From contig JAPWGK010000003.1 of assembly GCA_029641185.1 (NCBI GenBank), positions 248,001 through 312,000 of the forward strand: a stretch of DNA of 64,000 bases. The letters are read 5' to 3'. The notes under the pieces are model-generated. The model was not told the origin of the DNA. It saw only the letters and a program-made list of their open reading frames with translations, and did not search any database. The DNA is from Pseudofabraea citricarpa. Taxonomy: Eukaryota; Ascomycota; Leotiomycetes; Helotiales; Dermateaceae. Made by a program: the position numbers and the translations under genes. Below are positions 1 through 10,782 of this stretch, one piece after another; positions within the stretch are counted from its first letter, which is position 1; each line of letters begins with the position of its first letter.

Positions 1-59
1 ATTTCCACATGTACACACACGCGCGCGCGCACAAAAGAGGTTATGGAAAGAGGTTTTAG

Positions 60-60
<1 letters not shown>

Positions 61-90
<30 letters not shown>

Positions 91-222
91 CTTCTTCTTC
101 TTCTTCTTCTTCTTCTTCTTCTTCTTCTTCTTCTTCTTCTTCTTCTTCTTCTTCTTCTTCTTCTTCTTCTTCTTCTTCTTCTTCTTCTTCTTCTTCTTCT
201 TCTTCTTCTTCTTCTTCTTCTT
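61..222. repeat. (CTT)54 trinucleotide microsatellite
   Basis: A perfect CTT run of about 54 units, followed by an AG-rich tail around 238-254. It reads as poly-leucine in one frame, which is a repeat artefact and not a gene. The polypyrimidine/polypurine strand asymmetry could form triplex DNA. Confidence 0.98.
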
Positions 223-739
223 CCAAAAAGAAACAAAGAAAGAGAGAGAGAGAGAATAAAGGACTCTCATCCCATTCACCTACCTCTTTAGAACTCTCCT
301 CAGCTTACTCGGGAGTCATGACAGGATTGAGGAAGTAGCAAGGAACCGAATTTTTTTCTTCTTTTTCTTCTTTCTTTTCTCGAGCGTCTTGCTCTTGCTC
401 TTGCTCTTGCTCTCTCTTTCCTTCTCTGCCCAGGGTACTTGCTGCTACCTACCTACCTGCGCAGTGTCGTACTTGGAGTTGAAAATTCCGATTGAGCTTA
501 GGCGGATTGGTATTCTATCTTGCTTCTTATTTACATCTACGTACATGACGCTAATGCATCATCTCTTCTTCCGCTACCTACCTACCTACCTAGATACCCA
601 CCCACACACAGGCCAGGTAAATTAAGGGAGGTAGTATGCACCACAGCACGATGACGAAAGATGCAGATTGATTTTTCCGAGTGCAAATCTAAATTCTCGA
701 CGTGAAGCAAACCCCCTAGACCCCCACCCCCTTCTCCAT
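223..739. other. Intergenic, low complexity
   Basis: No gene seen. It holds a CTTGCT-type repeat near 387-410 and CCTA tetranucleotide runs near 448-460 and 576-592. It lies beyond the 3' end of the Clr5-domain gene. Confidence 0.7.
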
Positions 740-2001
740 CTAGATACCCCGGCATGAGCTTTCCGACATCAGCCTGCGCCAGCAGAACCTGCCATGCTGC
801 TCATGCTCGAGGAGAGCGCGAAGGGTGAGGTAGATATCGAACCTAGACGAATCGTCACGGTCATGGTCATGGTCATGGTCATGGTGGTTCAGCGACGCCC
901 ACAGGGCCAAGAGGTAGCGGTCGTAGACGTCGACGAACTGATCAGCGATGCGCACCGAGTAGTCGCGCCTCTCGGCAGGCGTCATGGAGTGGAGGAAGAC
1001 GAAACACTCGGCCATGGGCCGCAGGCGCGGGTTGAGCAGGTGGAGCATCTGGACGACGAAGTCCAGCAGGATGGAAATGATGTCGTAAAGCTTGGCCGTG
1101 TGCGACGAGGCCACGAAGCTGCAGAGGGATGGTAGGAAGATGGACGACAGGTCCCTGAGGCGGAACTGGACATGGTTGAATGCGCCTCTGAACCTGCTGA
1201 AGGCTTTGGCGTACTTGCGGCAATCGAGCAGCCCGATCCCTCGGTTCAATAGAGAGTAGAAACGGCGCCGGAGCTCTAGGGTTGCCCAGAGATTTACCTT
1301 CGCGTTGACAAGCGCATACACGTAGTGGCTGCTCGCAATGTGCAAGAGTCGATCAAGCTGGCCCATCTTGTCCTTCACGGGTATAAGCAGATCTACTTGA
1401 TTTGGGTTTGGTATCATCACAACATCTAAATCGGCGTCATCACTGACGTTCTCGACGACATCAGAATCTTGACTACTGGTAAAAGTGTCTGGCTTAGTAA
1501 TTCCGACGTCAAGCATCAGCGAAGCCGGTTCAGGACTCTGACACTGAACAGCCGTGGTAGGTTTCGCAGTGGCAGCATCTACCAAGGCAGACCGGAGGTC
1601 GCCATCTCCTCGTCGCTTGAAATAGTGCTTGATATCTTCGAATGTGACAACGCGAGCTCGAATGAGGAATGTTGTCTCCTTTCCTTGAGATCGTCTCTCG
1701 GAAGCCACCCTCAGCGCATAGATCATGTCAGGCAGCTTGTGTTTGCGGTCCAATCCCCATTTATGGATGTGTTTCTTGAGGGTAAATTTGCTACAGTTGT
1801 CAACAAAATGATTAGAAGTCTGCATAAGATTTACCTCGGACGAAAACCGTGCCGTTCAGCAAGAATTATACAGACGTCGTCAAGCTTTTTCGCTTCATCT
1901 CGATAGAGCTTGGTGATGATAGCTTGCTTCTGATCCCATTCTCTCTGCGAGTAAAATTGCGTTGTAAGATTTGGTAGCGGAGTTGCAGTGTGAGAAGCCA
2001 T
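740..2001 (-). CDS. Clr5-domain protein
   Basis: Two exons on the minus strand, 2001-1835 and 1790-740, with a 44-bp intron at 1791-1834 (GTAAAT..TAG, branch-like CTAAT inside). The product is 405 aa. Residues about 13-70 look like a Clr5 domain: a W-x-x-K-Q-x-I-x-x-L-Y start, then HGF, then K-x-H-I-x-K-W-G-L-D across the splice junction. Clr5-like domains are common in Pezizomycotina proteins of mostly unknown role. The rest is helical and unrecognised. Near the C-terminus a GGTCAT repeat (about 855-885) encodes an alternating His-Asp stretch. The start ATG at 2001 has A at -3 and lies just before the domain; an open frame runs further upstream but reads as leader. Function unknown. Confidence 0.82.
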
Positions 2002-2868
2002 AGTGTGATTTTTAGATAGAGAAAGCAGTCTGGTGTCTAAGGAGTCTGGTTTCTTGGGATATGACGAGAATTGCAAAGTTGGGAGCAGCACAACCTTATA
2101 TTCTTGTGTATGGGAGAGCAAGAACCAAAAGTCCTAGTTGATAATCCAACGTCCAAGATGGAGGGGCAACCAGCCACTGATGAGCACCGGCAAGACAGAA
2201 AAAAAAGGCCTTGATTGCATTGAGAAAGTATCTCGCATGACGCTAATCCGTGTGGAAGTCAGAACAGAGCCCCGAATTCCATATGGAAGAGGATTCAGGA
2301 TGAAGGTCTTTGCCATGTGAGGAAGGTCATATTGCAAAAGCGTCTCGTATGGAGGCAATCTCCACCCAAGATTGCACACCTCAGCACCTCAGGGTACTCC
2401 AATTGCATGATGGAGAGACTGCACAACAAAAGCATCTCGCAGGTGAGGACGGCTGCATTGCAAACGTATCTCGCATGACGCTAAGCCAAACGAGAGTTAT
2501 ACTAATCAACACTGCAAGTCTTAAGGGTCGGGCCGAAGGAGCATTATACAACCAGACGCACGAGCTTCTGGATTAGTAATGCCTGGTTAGAATAGCGAAC
2601 ATCATGCCCCTTTATAGAAAAAGGAAAAGCTTGACAGGTCCCTATTTGTTCTTTTGCATGCTGTGCAGTCATATTGGTGCAAGGATCAGATACGAGTTGG
2701 TGATTGCAGATCTTGGATGCAAGCAAGGCTTGACTCCTCGAGATCCGATATGGTGGGAATTCGTGAGTGGGTAGAGACCACCGAGAAAAGCTGGGTTGTA
2801 TGATTTGAAGGAATGTCGAGCAGCGAGAGATCAATGTGAGCAACGAGCTTCTTAGACCCAAGTAGAGT
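2002..2868. other. Intergenic with degenerate repeats
   Basis: Lies between the Clr5-domain gene and FTA4, both on the minus strand. It contains the diverged repeat set described separately at 2208-2490. No convincing gene. Confidence 0.65.
2208..2490. repeat. Diverged interspersed direct repeat, about 4 copies
   Basis: The 19-mer gtatctcgcatgacgctaa occurs exactly near 2228-2246 and 2466-2484. Weaker copies lie near 2332-2352 (gcgtctcgtatgg) and 2430-2445 (gcatctcgcagg). Several copies are preceded by attgcaaa or a close variant. Spacing is irregular (about 30-110 bp), so this looks like an eroded repeat and not a fresh tandem array. Confidence 0.7.
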
Positions 2869-3777
2869 CTACAAACTCCCCAAAAAAGCCTCAACCTTCT
2901 TCCCCTCGTCTCGGTCAAGATCAACATCAACATCCATCTCCTCGCCCTCATCGTCACGCTCTCTCCCATCCAGCGCACCAACACCTCTCTCAACTCTAAC
3001 CATCAACATCCGCATCCTCTCGAGCTCCTGCTCGACCTCACCATTCCTCGTGACGATATTCTCCTGGACGCCCGCCTCCAAGGGGGCGAGCAACTCCCTC
3101 ATCGCCTTGTACTGACCAACCCTCGCTCTCGCACGCTCTCTCTGCGCACTGAGCTCGGTGAGTCTGAGCTGCAAGTGAGCATATCTCTGAGCCTGGTCAG
3201 GGGCGCGCTGATCTGCCTCCTCGCTCCAGTGCGGCGGGAGCTGGGCGATGATGCGATCGTGACCTGATTCAAAGTCCGTTACTCAACTGCACGTTCCAGA
3301 AGATCAAAACGACCACAAGGTCAAACAACCAACGAAGAAGAAGAAGAAGAAAAAGAAAAAAAGAAACCTACGGAAATCAACACCCCTCTCGCTCCACTCC
3401 TCCCCGCCCCCACTCACCACCAGCACCCCCCTCTCGCCGGCCTTCCAGTACAGGCGGTCGATCTGCTCGGCCACGTGCCGCGCCGCCTGCGGTGCGTAGC
3501 TGAGGCGCGCGTGTCTCCTGAGCTGGGCGTTGAGTTTGTGCACTGCGTCGTCGACGGCGCGCTGGCTGGGCTGGTTCGGCGTCTTTCTGGAGCGGTCTTC
3601 CTCTGCCTCGGCCTCGGCCTCGGGAGGGATGCGGGACGTCCAGTTGGGCGAGGCCGCGAGCGGTTGCGAGAGGGCGTTGATCTGGCTTCGGAGGAAGGAG
3701 GTTTTCAGGTCGAGGATGGTGGGGGCCGACGGGTTCGGGTTGGGGTTGGGGTTGGAGTTGGAGTTGGTGGTTGACAT
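2869..3777 (-). CDS. FTA4: Kinetochore Sim4-complex subunit Fta4
   Basis: Two exons, 3777-3372 and 3263-2869, with a 108-bp intron at 3264-3371. The product is 266 aa. After an Asn/Pro repeat (about residues 4-16) comes the Fta4-type start I-L-D-L-K-x-S-F-L-R-x-Q. It is followed by R-H-V-A-E-Q-I-D-R-L-Y-W, then a coiled coil rich in Leu, Glu and Arg (about 170-235) and an acidic tail. Fta4 belongs to the inner kinetochore Sim4/CCAN complex (Nkp1-like in budding yeast) that assembles at centromeres. The polypurine-coded stretch after the donor is intronic. Family call from motif recognition; good but not certain. Confidence 0.8.
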
Positions 3778-4306
3778 CTTTGGTCCTTGTTGTTGTTGTC
3801 GGTGTTGGGGATTGGAGATGCTGTTGGAGTTGAGGAGGGGTGGTAGAGTTGACGTTCTGGGGAGACGCGACGTGACGCGTTAACGAGGTGCGTGGATCAT
3901 GTGACTGTCGTATATTTGAGTTTAGGTGCGGTTAAGCTTCTTTGAACCTCTTGATACTCTTGTTGATTTTCTGGGTCCTAGAAGATTCTCGCTAGACTGG
4001 ACATAGTTCTTTGGCCATAGGACTGACTAGTCTCAAAAGACAAATCTATACCGGCTTTTGAAATAAAGTGGAATTCAACAAATATATGAATATCGTCTCA
4101 CACCCACCCACAAATAAACTTATATCTCTAGTTCTAGTCCCCGTTGGTATAGCAAGTTTAAAGTGAAGGACTCTAGTCTCTTTTCGTATAGAGTGGTAGA
4201 GAGTGGTAGAGAGTAGTAAAAGAAGGCGACTTTTATTTTAGAATATAAATTATAAGCGAGCTAGCTAGCTACCTTCTTCTTTCTCTTTCCCCTTCTGCTC
4301 TCCAAT
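3778..4306. other. Intergenic, AT-rich
   Basis: Upstream of FTA4 and downstream of the GH105 gene. From about 3900 it is TA-rich with a short repeat (gagtggtaga, about 4191-4212). No gene seen. It may hold the 3' UTR of the GH105 gene. Confidence 0.6.
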
Positions 4307-5553
4307 CTACAAAGCTTCATACTCCACACTGGCGTAGATAAAAGGTCCTGCGCCCTTGAGATCGTTCTCCTGAAGAGCAACACCGATATAATACTAAGAA
4401 GAAAACAAAGTCAGCCATGATCCTCTTGGGCGGAACGAAGTAAGAGAGGGAAAGGAAAGGAAAGAAAAGATAAACTCACCTCGTAAGTAGCGTTCGAACC
4501 TAGACTCCCTACCACCACGGTACCCTCCCAGTTAACAGTCCCTCCCGTGCCATTAAACGCCACGAACGTCTCGGCCAGGTACTCGTAGCCCTTCTTGAGC
4601 GGCGCGATATACTCGGTTCCGAGATAACCCAGACGGACGGCCTTCAAGAGGGCGTAGACGAACATGGCCGAGCCGCTGGACTCGATGTAGTTTCCTGGAG
4701 CTCCGGGGTACGGCTCGTCCATGACGAGCCACCAGCCACCAGTCGCGGCATCCTGAGCGGCGATGACACCCGAAGCTGCCGTGACGAGCCACTCGATGAA
4801 CTGCGCGTGGCCGGGGTGACTGGTCGGGAAGAAGTCCAGCGTGTCGACGAGGGCCATCATGTACCATCCAAGTGCGCGATCCCATACGTGCGGGCTGGCT
4901 CCTGTTACGGGATCAGCCCAGACGGCGACTCCACTCTCGTCGTAGCCGTGGTACAGCAGATTCGTCGCGCTGTCGCGGGTGTGCTCTTCGATGAGGGAGA
5001 ATTGAAGAAATATGTCATCCCACGCTGTCGTGTTGGAGGAATCAAAAAGCGACGTCCATTGAGCATAGAAGACATCGGCCATATAGATGCCATCGAGCCA
5101 CATCTGATTAGGATACGTGGGTTGACGATGCCAGAATCCACCGCTGGCAGTTCGTGGGCCACGGTTGAGCTGAGCTCGCAGTGTAGATGCGGCCGTCTTG
5201 TACTTCTCCAACCCGGTCTCGACGTATAGATCTAGAAGGATGGTTCCGATACGGACATCGTCGAGCGAGAACGGGTAAGAGGGATAGCCTGCAATAACTC
5301 CGTCGTCTGACACAACCCCGTCTATCTGATTCTGAACCCAATCGATGTATGTCGCATTCTGAGTTGCATTATACGCGAGCTCGACACCTCGGTAGAAGAC
5401 AGCTGCATCATATCTGTTGGTCTTTGTAACACCACGCTTGAGGAATGAATCTGCTACCAATGTCGAATACCGGTATGTGAGATTTGAACCTCGGGAATGG
5501 ATTGCAGCGGCAGTAGCAGCCGCGGCTGATGACAACAGAACAAGAAGCTTCAT
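4307..5553 (-). CDS. Secreted GH105-type unsaturated rhamnogalacturonyl hydrolase
   Basis: Two exons, 5553-4480 and 4393-4307, with an 86-bp intron (GTGAGT..TTAG). The product is 386 aa, with an N-terminal signal peptide (about residues 1-17, Leu/Ala-rich). The GH105/GH88-type (alpha/alpha)6 fold is indicated by Q-M-W-L-D-G-I-Y-M, where Asp154 would be the general acid/base. Further support is H-V-W-D-R-A-L-G-W-Y, E-S-S-G-S-A-M-F and a C-terminal G-V-A-L-Q-E-N-D in the last exon. The family removes the unsaturated uronic acid left by pectate or rhamnogalacturonan lyases. Several N-glycosylation sequons (such as NLT, NAT, NTT) fit secretion. A role in pectin degradation outside the cell is inferred from the family. 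Confidence 0.92.
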
Positions 5554-7760
5554 GGTTGCAAGAATGACAGACGGATCAACTTAGGGGACAGGAGAAGGCG
5601 AAGTCAAGCTTGAGCAGCACAATCTTGGAAAGCTTCATGATTTCTTATATAGCAGTGGACTTTTGGCGTATCCCTGCAACGGGATTACTGAGAGCAGCCA
5701 AGACGGTTGTAATCAGCGCACATGTCGGCAATGCCACGGACAATATATATACCAGTCTGTGATTGCAGCATCTCCCAAAGGGTTCGGGGTGGACCGTTCT
5801 TCATCTCATCCCACGTCGACTCTGCACAAACATGTTGGGGAATGACGATCAACGGCGAACAATGGCCTTTGTTTCCTCTACTTGGGACAGGTACAGACTT
5901 GGCGACAGGTACTTAGCTACCGAGCACCCCTCATCTCCATCTCCCAAGACTGAAGATTATTTTTCCGCGAGTGGTGCAGCCGGGCTTATTGGGTGCGGCG
6001 AGCTGATGACCGCAGGCCATCGGATGAATCGTGGAAGAACTTGACTCGACCCCGCAGAAAACCGCGTGGATGGGTTGATAGCCAAGGCTCGAACGATATC
6101 AAAGGGTCGGTTGCCTCTGAGTCGAGCTCCACTTGATCGTGGCCTCATCAATGTGAAATGATGGCGAGTCCATGAGATCAGCTCAGCACAACGAGGCTGC
6201 TTCTGCTCTTCTCAGATCCCAAGTCATGTAGTGGTAGTGGTACTGGTAACGCGTCAGCCTGTGCATGGCTGTGGAAATGAAAAAGGGGTCCCAGCAAAGC
6301 AGCGCATTGCACGTGCTTAATCATCACATGCAGCTGCAGCGGCATCCAAAGAGGCAGCTGGGAACCACAGGCGCGGAACAATTAGTCCGTCTCAGTCAAC
6401 TGGGCTCAAGTCGACGACTACTTGTACCGCCGTCGCTGGTGGAAGATATGTTTATCGTTTGAGTATGCCTTGGGCTTCTCGAAGGCTATTTTCGAATGGG
6501 AGTCGCGTCGCGTTTTGAAACGCCCATGCCATCATACCAAGCAAACATCTAAAATAGCAGCATCTACGGTCGATCATGGGGAAGATGGAGTGGCCGTGGA
6601 AGAAGCTAGTTTCCTTCCTTTCATGCGTTTGGTCGTCGTCGCAAACGGAGATATCCAAACTGGATTCACGCCCGTCTTAAGCCTGATGTACCTGAGCAGC
6701 TTGATCTGGATTCTGGAGAGGACGAGAGAGACTTGAAGGCAACCTGTCAGCTCCCCCATCGCTCTGCTGGCTGTCTCACAAGAAACGGGGCATGACGACG
6801 TGCTCGGATGAGGTGCGTCATGCTCGATACTGTATCTTCTCTTTCGGACGACCATCGTACCGTATCCATCACCACTTGGAATTCTCCGAGACCGGGTCAC
6901 AGCTTCTTCACCTTGGGGTTGCGAGAGAGGGATCCCGCCGGATGGGTCAGCAACGTCTGCTTGGCTTGGACATCGGCCTCCTCGATTCGCATGCGCTGTT
7001 CTTGCGATGCAGATGCAAATGCAGATGCGGATGGAGCTGGGGCCCGACGGTTCTGATGTCATGGGAACAGCAGCGGTGCAGTCCGGTTTGGACTCATCTT
7101 TTGAAGCTTTGCTGTCTTGTTTCGTGCCGGACTTCACGGTGGCCTGGGTTGCTATGCCGCAGGAAGCAAGGCGAGGCCGCCGTCGATTCTCTTCTCTTCA
7201 GACGAAGGTTGCGGACCGGGCCCGATACCAGTACCAGAGTCCCATCGGTCCAGGGATGGTGATGGTGCATTTATCACGAGATGTTTGCGACGAGAAACAT
7301 GACTGCAAACCAGTTTCCATCAGCCCGCGACGCGTCAACTCTGGGATCATCTTCGGCCGGGTCTTCTCTGGACGGCTGTTGAATACCTATGATCCCGCCG
7401 TCCCGTCCGTCTCTCGTAAAGCCTGAGCGCGCGAAGACCAAGTAATCTCACCTTCTTTCCATGGCACGGGAGCAGAGGTTGCCAGCTCAGCATCTATTTG
7501 CAACTTGCAGCTGCCAGAAATGGAAGGGTTCTCATAGCCATGCTCTGCTATTCTCAAGGTGGGTTACGAAGCTTCAATAGTTGCTAGCGTGCGAGGTCTC
7601 TGTTCAGTCTCGTGTTTCCTGGATGACGCCTGTCGCTCAGCATCTGTTTGGCCGAGATCAGCGCATCAATAATGAATCACCCAGGTGGCACCATGCTTTC
7701 CAGGATATCCGAAGGAACCGCAAAGGCGAGAGATTGATGACCGTGGTGAAGTGTGACTCA

Positions 7761-7761
<1 letters not shown>

Positions 7762-7800
<39 letters not shown>
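7762..7800. repeat. Homopolymer run of 39 G
   Basis: Thirty-nine consecutive G between CTCAC and ACAAC. Its low-complexity reading frames (poly-Gly and poly-Pro) are not genes. It could be a true G-quadruplex-forming tract or a sequencing/assembly artefact. Confidence 0.95.
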
Positions 7801-7802
<2 letters not shown>

Positions 7803-9509
7803 AACAAGAAAGACTGGAAGAGAGGAAGGGTTGGAATTGATCAACCAAGTTATCCTCTCGCTCTCGACCAGAAAAGAAGATAAAAATAAGCCAGTTAATC
7901 AAAACAAATTCTTGAAGACCACGTGCCTCATCTCCCCATTCATCTCAAGATTCCTCGCCGTCAGATCAGCCCTACCTTGGAGGTACACTAGCCACTCGCA
8001 TGTGCACCTGTACCCGAGCCACGGGTAGATACTAGACAGTAAGGGCAAAGGCAAAGGCAAAGGAAATTACAGTGCTTGCTTGCTGCTCATCTGGTGAGAC
8101 GTTGAGCCCGTTCGGGATGAGGGAGAGTGCAGCCCTCACCTCAGCATGCTTTGGGGGGGGGCGACGTGATGAGCTTGATCATTGATGGGCGGGCGGCCTT
8201 GAAGAATTCTTGGAATCCTCTTCTGGAAGTCAGTTGTGCTGGACGGGCAGGAAGACGCGAGGCTCAGTCGCAGAGTTCAGCGGGCAGGCTGCGAGGGGTT
8301 TCAGGGTGAGTGGTCACGAAACGCGTATCTTGACGGGGATAAAGACGGGGTTGGGGGTTGGCTCAGGAATGAATGAATGAAAGAAAGGACAGTGCACCGG
8401 TCTCAGACGAACTCACTTGTTAGCATCACTCTCATCGATAATAAAGACAGTAAAGAGAGAGACAGTAGCAGAAAGACGCCGGAAGCGCGATGAGGAACGA
8501 GCGAGCAATGGGTGGCGACTATTCGTCCACGAGTGCCCTCCAGCTGCAGGTCACCGCTGCCACAGCGCTTGTGTGCAGCATCCAGATGCAGGCGTGCACA
8601 TCCTAGTAATAGGGTAGAGCGAGAGAGAGAGAGTAGAGTGAACATCTACAGTTGTACTGTATCTGCAGAATGCACGTCTGCCGCCACATCATCCAAGGAC
8701 CCCTCTTTTGTTGGAGTTTCTGCATGCTCGTGAATCCAACCCCTGAGATCCGCAGTCTGTTCTCGTGTAAGCGGAGTCGAGAAGAGGAGTCTGATAAGAG
8801 AGCAGGAGATTCGAGGTGACTTGATTTATGAGTGAGCCATGCGTCGGTCCATTAACATGGGTTATCGAAAAGTGCCTCTCTGCTGTTCTGCGTTAAGGTT
8901 AAGCCAGCCTGACTCTCGCTGCTGCTATTGACCACTGGTCGTTTGCCAGAGAGGGGGAGGCAGAGGATGGAAGAGGATGAGGATGCGGAAGCATGGCATG
9001 ATTGGATCAGGGCCCACGGACGCTCTCAGGGGGCTTTAGGGTAGTCGAGTTGCATTGTGGACGTTGACTTGTGCGACTGGGCCAAGGCTGACGAAGCGAT
9101 CCACGGGCCCAGGCAGTGGGAGGGAGTGGAAAGCCAGAAAGCCAGAAAGCCAGAAAGTCAGAAGTACAGTAGGGTGAGTCGCTGCTAGATTAATGAGGAG
9201 GAGGATGAAGGGTACAGCCTCAGTCAGTCAGGTCTCGGGTCTCGGGTCTCTTGTTAATTATAACGTCCTCCAGGAATGAGAAATGCCAGGAACGAACGGG
9301 GCTTGTTTATCAGATAGAGGGAAGTGCTATCATTATCATCATCATTATCACTCAGGGGGTCGACGTGCTGGTGTGAATGTGTGAATGTGTGAATGTGAGT
9401 CGGGCTGTTCGTGGCATCCAGTGGCCTAGCCCCTCCCCTACCGAACCAGCTGCAGCCTACTGTACTCTACCGTACTGAACCAGCGATACAGTATAGTACA
9501 GTACCAGCC

Positions 9510-9625
9510 TACCAGCCTACCAACCTACCAACCTACAGCACCACCCCTAGCAAAAGTACCCTACCTACCGACCTACTACCCTACCCTACCCTACCACTAA
9601 CTACCCTACCACTAACTACCCTACA
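9510..9625. repeat. TACC-type tetranucleotide-rich block
   Basis: Imperfect repeats built on CTACC, such as cctaccaacctaccaa and accctaccctaccctacc, plus two copies of accactaactaccct. Short runs of the same tetranucleotide recur elsewhere in the window (about 448, 576, 13451, 15632, 20791, 23800). Confidence 0.8.
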
Positions 9626-10782
9626 ACCACTCCCCAGTCCGGCCTCCCCCTTCATCCCTCCCCCCCCCCAGTCCAATCCCAGCCTGTGCCCCAATTCTAC
9701 CAATCTGCATCCTCGGCTGCACACACCACCCATCGCCCACCGCCCACCGCCCACCTCCACCTTCCACCCTCCATTAGTAAAAGCACTACTTTCTACTTCA
9801 TCCACTCCCTCCCTCCCGGTCCCCTGGCGACTTCTCTACTTCTGCTTCGCTCGCTCTCTGCCTTTGCACCTTTCACAACTCTTTTTTCCAACTCTTTTGC
9901 TTGTTCACCGCTCCGCTCTCTTTTCTGTGTGTTGTCGCTGCTGTCGTCGTCAGTCGTTCTTCATTCTTCTCCAAGTCCGCCTTCCTTCTTCTTTCTTCTC
10001 CTCTATACCAGTTGCATTACCGTGTGCAGACGAGAGAAAGAGAAGAGCGTGTTGTGTGTGTGTTGTGTGTGAGAGCTCCCCCCCCGGGTCCGAAGCAAAT
10101 CGATCGCATCGTCGTGTCCACGTCGCCGCATCCAGCAATCACCACCATCGTCACCCATCATCACGACAGCTTCAACCTTTGTTGCTGCTGCTTCAATTGT
10201 CCTCGACATTCCTGAGCGCGCCTGCCTTTCACAATCCAACCGTGGTTTCTTTGTGGACCGTAGATCATCACCGCGCCTCCCGACCAACTCCGACCTCGAC
10301 TTCAACAACCACTTCATCATCCCCCCCCAAACCCACTTCAGCACTTTCTGCTTTCACCTCCCGACCGAACCCACAGAATTCCAAACCCCATTTTCGATAG
10401 ATTCTCACACAATCCCCCATACTACACTGTAATTCCAAAAAACAAACGATCCAATCCTGTCCGCGACGCGTTTCGTTTTCTCTCCTCTTTTTGTGCACCC
10501 ATTCTTGGATTCGAATCAGCGCCAGCAAGCTATTCACTACACACACAAACTTCTTCATCTCCACTACTGCCTGCTTTTAAGGCTTGCCTCAGCATTCGCA
10601 TCAAGACCACCAGCCGTATAATTCCGCATCTATTCTCAACCTTACGTTCCGATCGGTCATCCATCGATCTTCTAATCCTCTAATACGCTGCCCTCGCCCC
10701 GACCGTCGTCATTCTCTCGACGTCGAAGACCTGCCCTCCGAGCACCATCCCGCCACCACCTGTACAACATCAAATCTTGAGT

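Larger units (their letters stand above)
5554..10782. other. 5.2-kb gene-poor region rich in simple repeats
   Basis: Divergent intergenic region between the GH105 gene (minus) and the Gln-rich gene (plus). No open frame here resembles a protein. It carries many simple repeats: G39 (7762-7800), G9 near 8153, GGCAAA units near 8044, GCCAGAAA units (about 9131-9160), GTGTGAAT units (about 9371-9396) and a TACC-rich block (9510-9625). From about 9640 to 10780 the plus strand is strongly pyrimidine-rich, as in fungal core promoters and 5' leaders, so part is probably the long 5' UTR of the next gene. Confidence 0.7.

Noticed and set aside
43..291. Open frame encoding poly-leucine
   Set aside because: Pure product of the CTT microsatellite; no other coding signal.
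6574..7137. Minus-strand open frame of 187 codons in the desert
   Set aside because: No motif, composition unlike neighbouring genes, and overlaps equally open frames on the other strand.
9582..9625. CCCTACCCTA run resembling telomeric repeat
   Set aside because: The unit is CCCTA/CTACC, not CCCTAA, and lies mid-sequence between genes; treated as a microsatellite.
9411..10400. Long plus-strand open frame of 329 codons
   Set aside because: Starts at GTG, is Pro/Ser/Thr low complexity from a pyrimidine-rich leader, and has no family resemblance.
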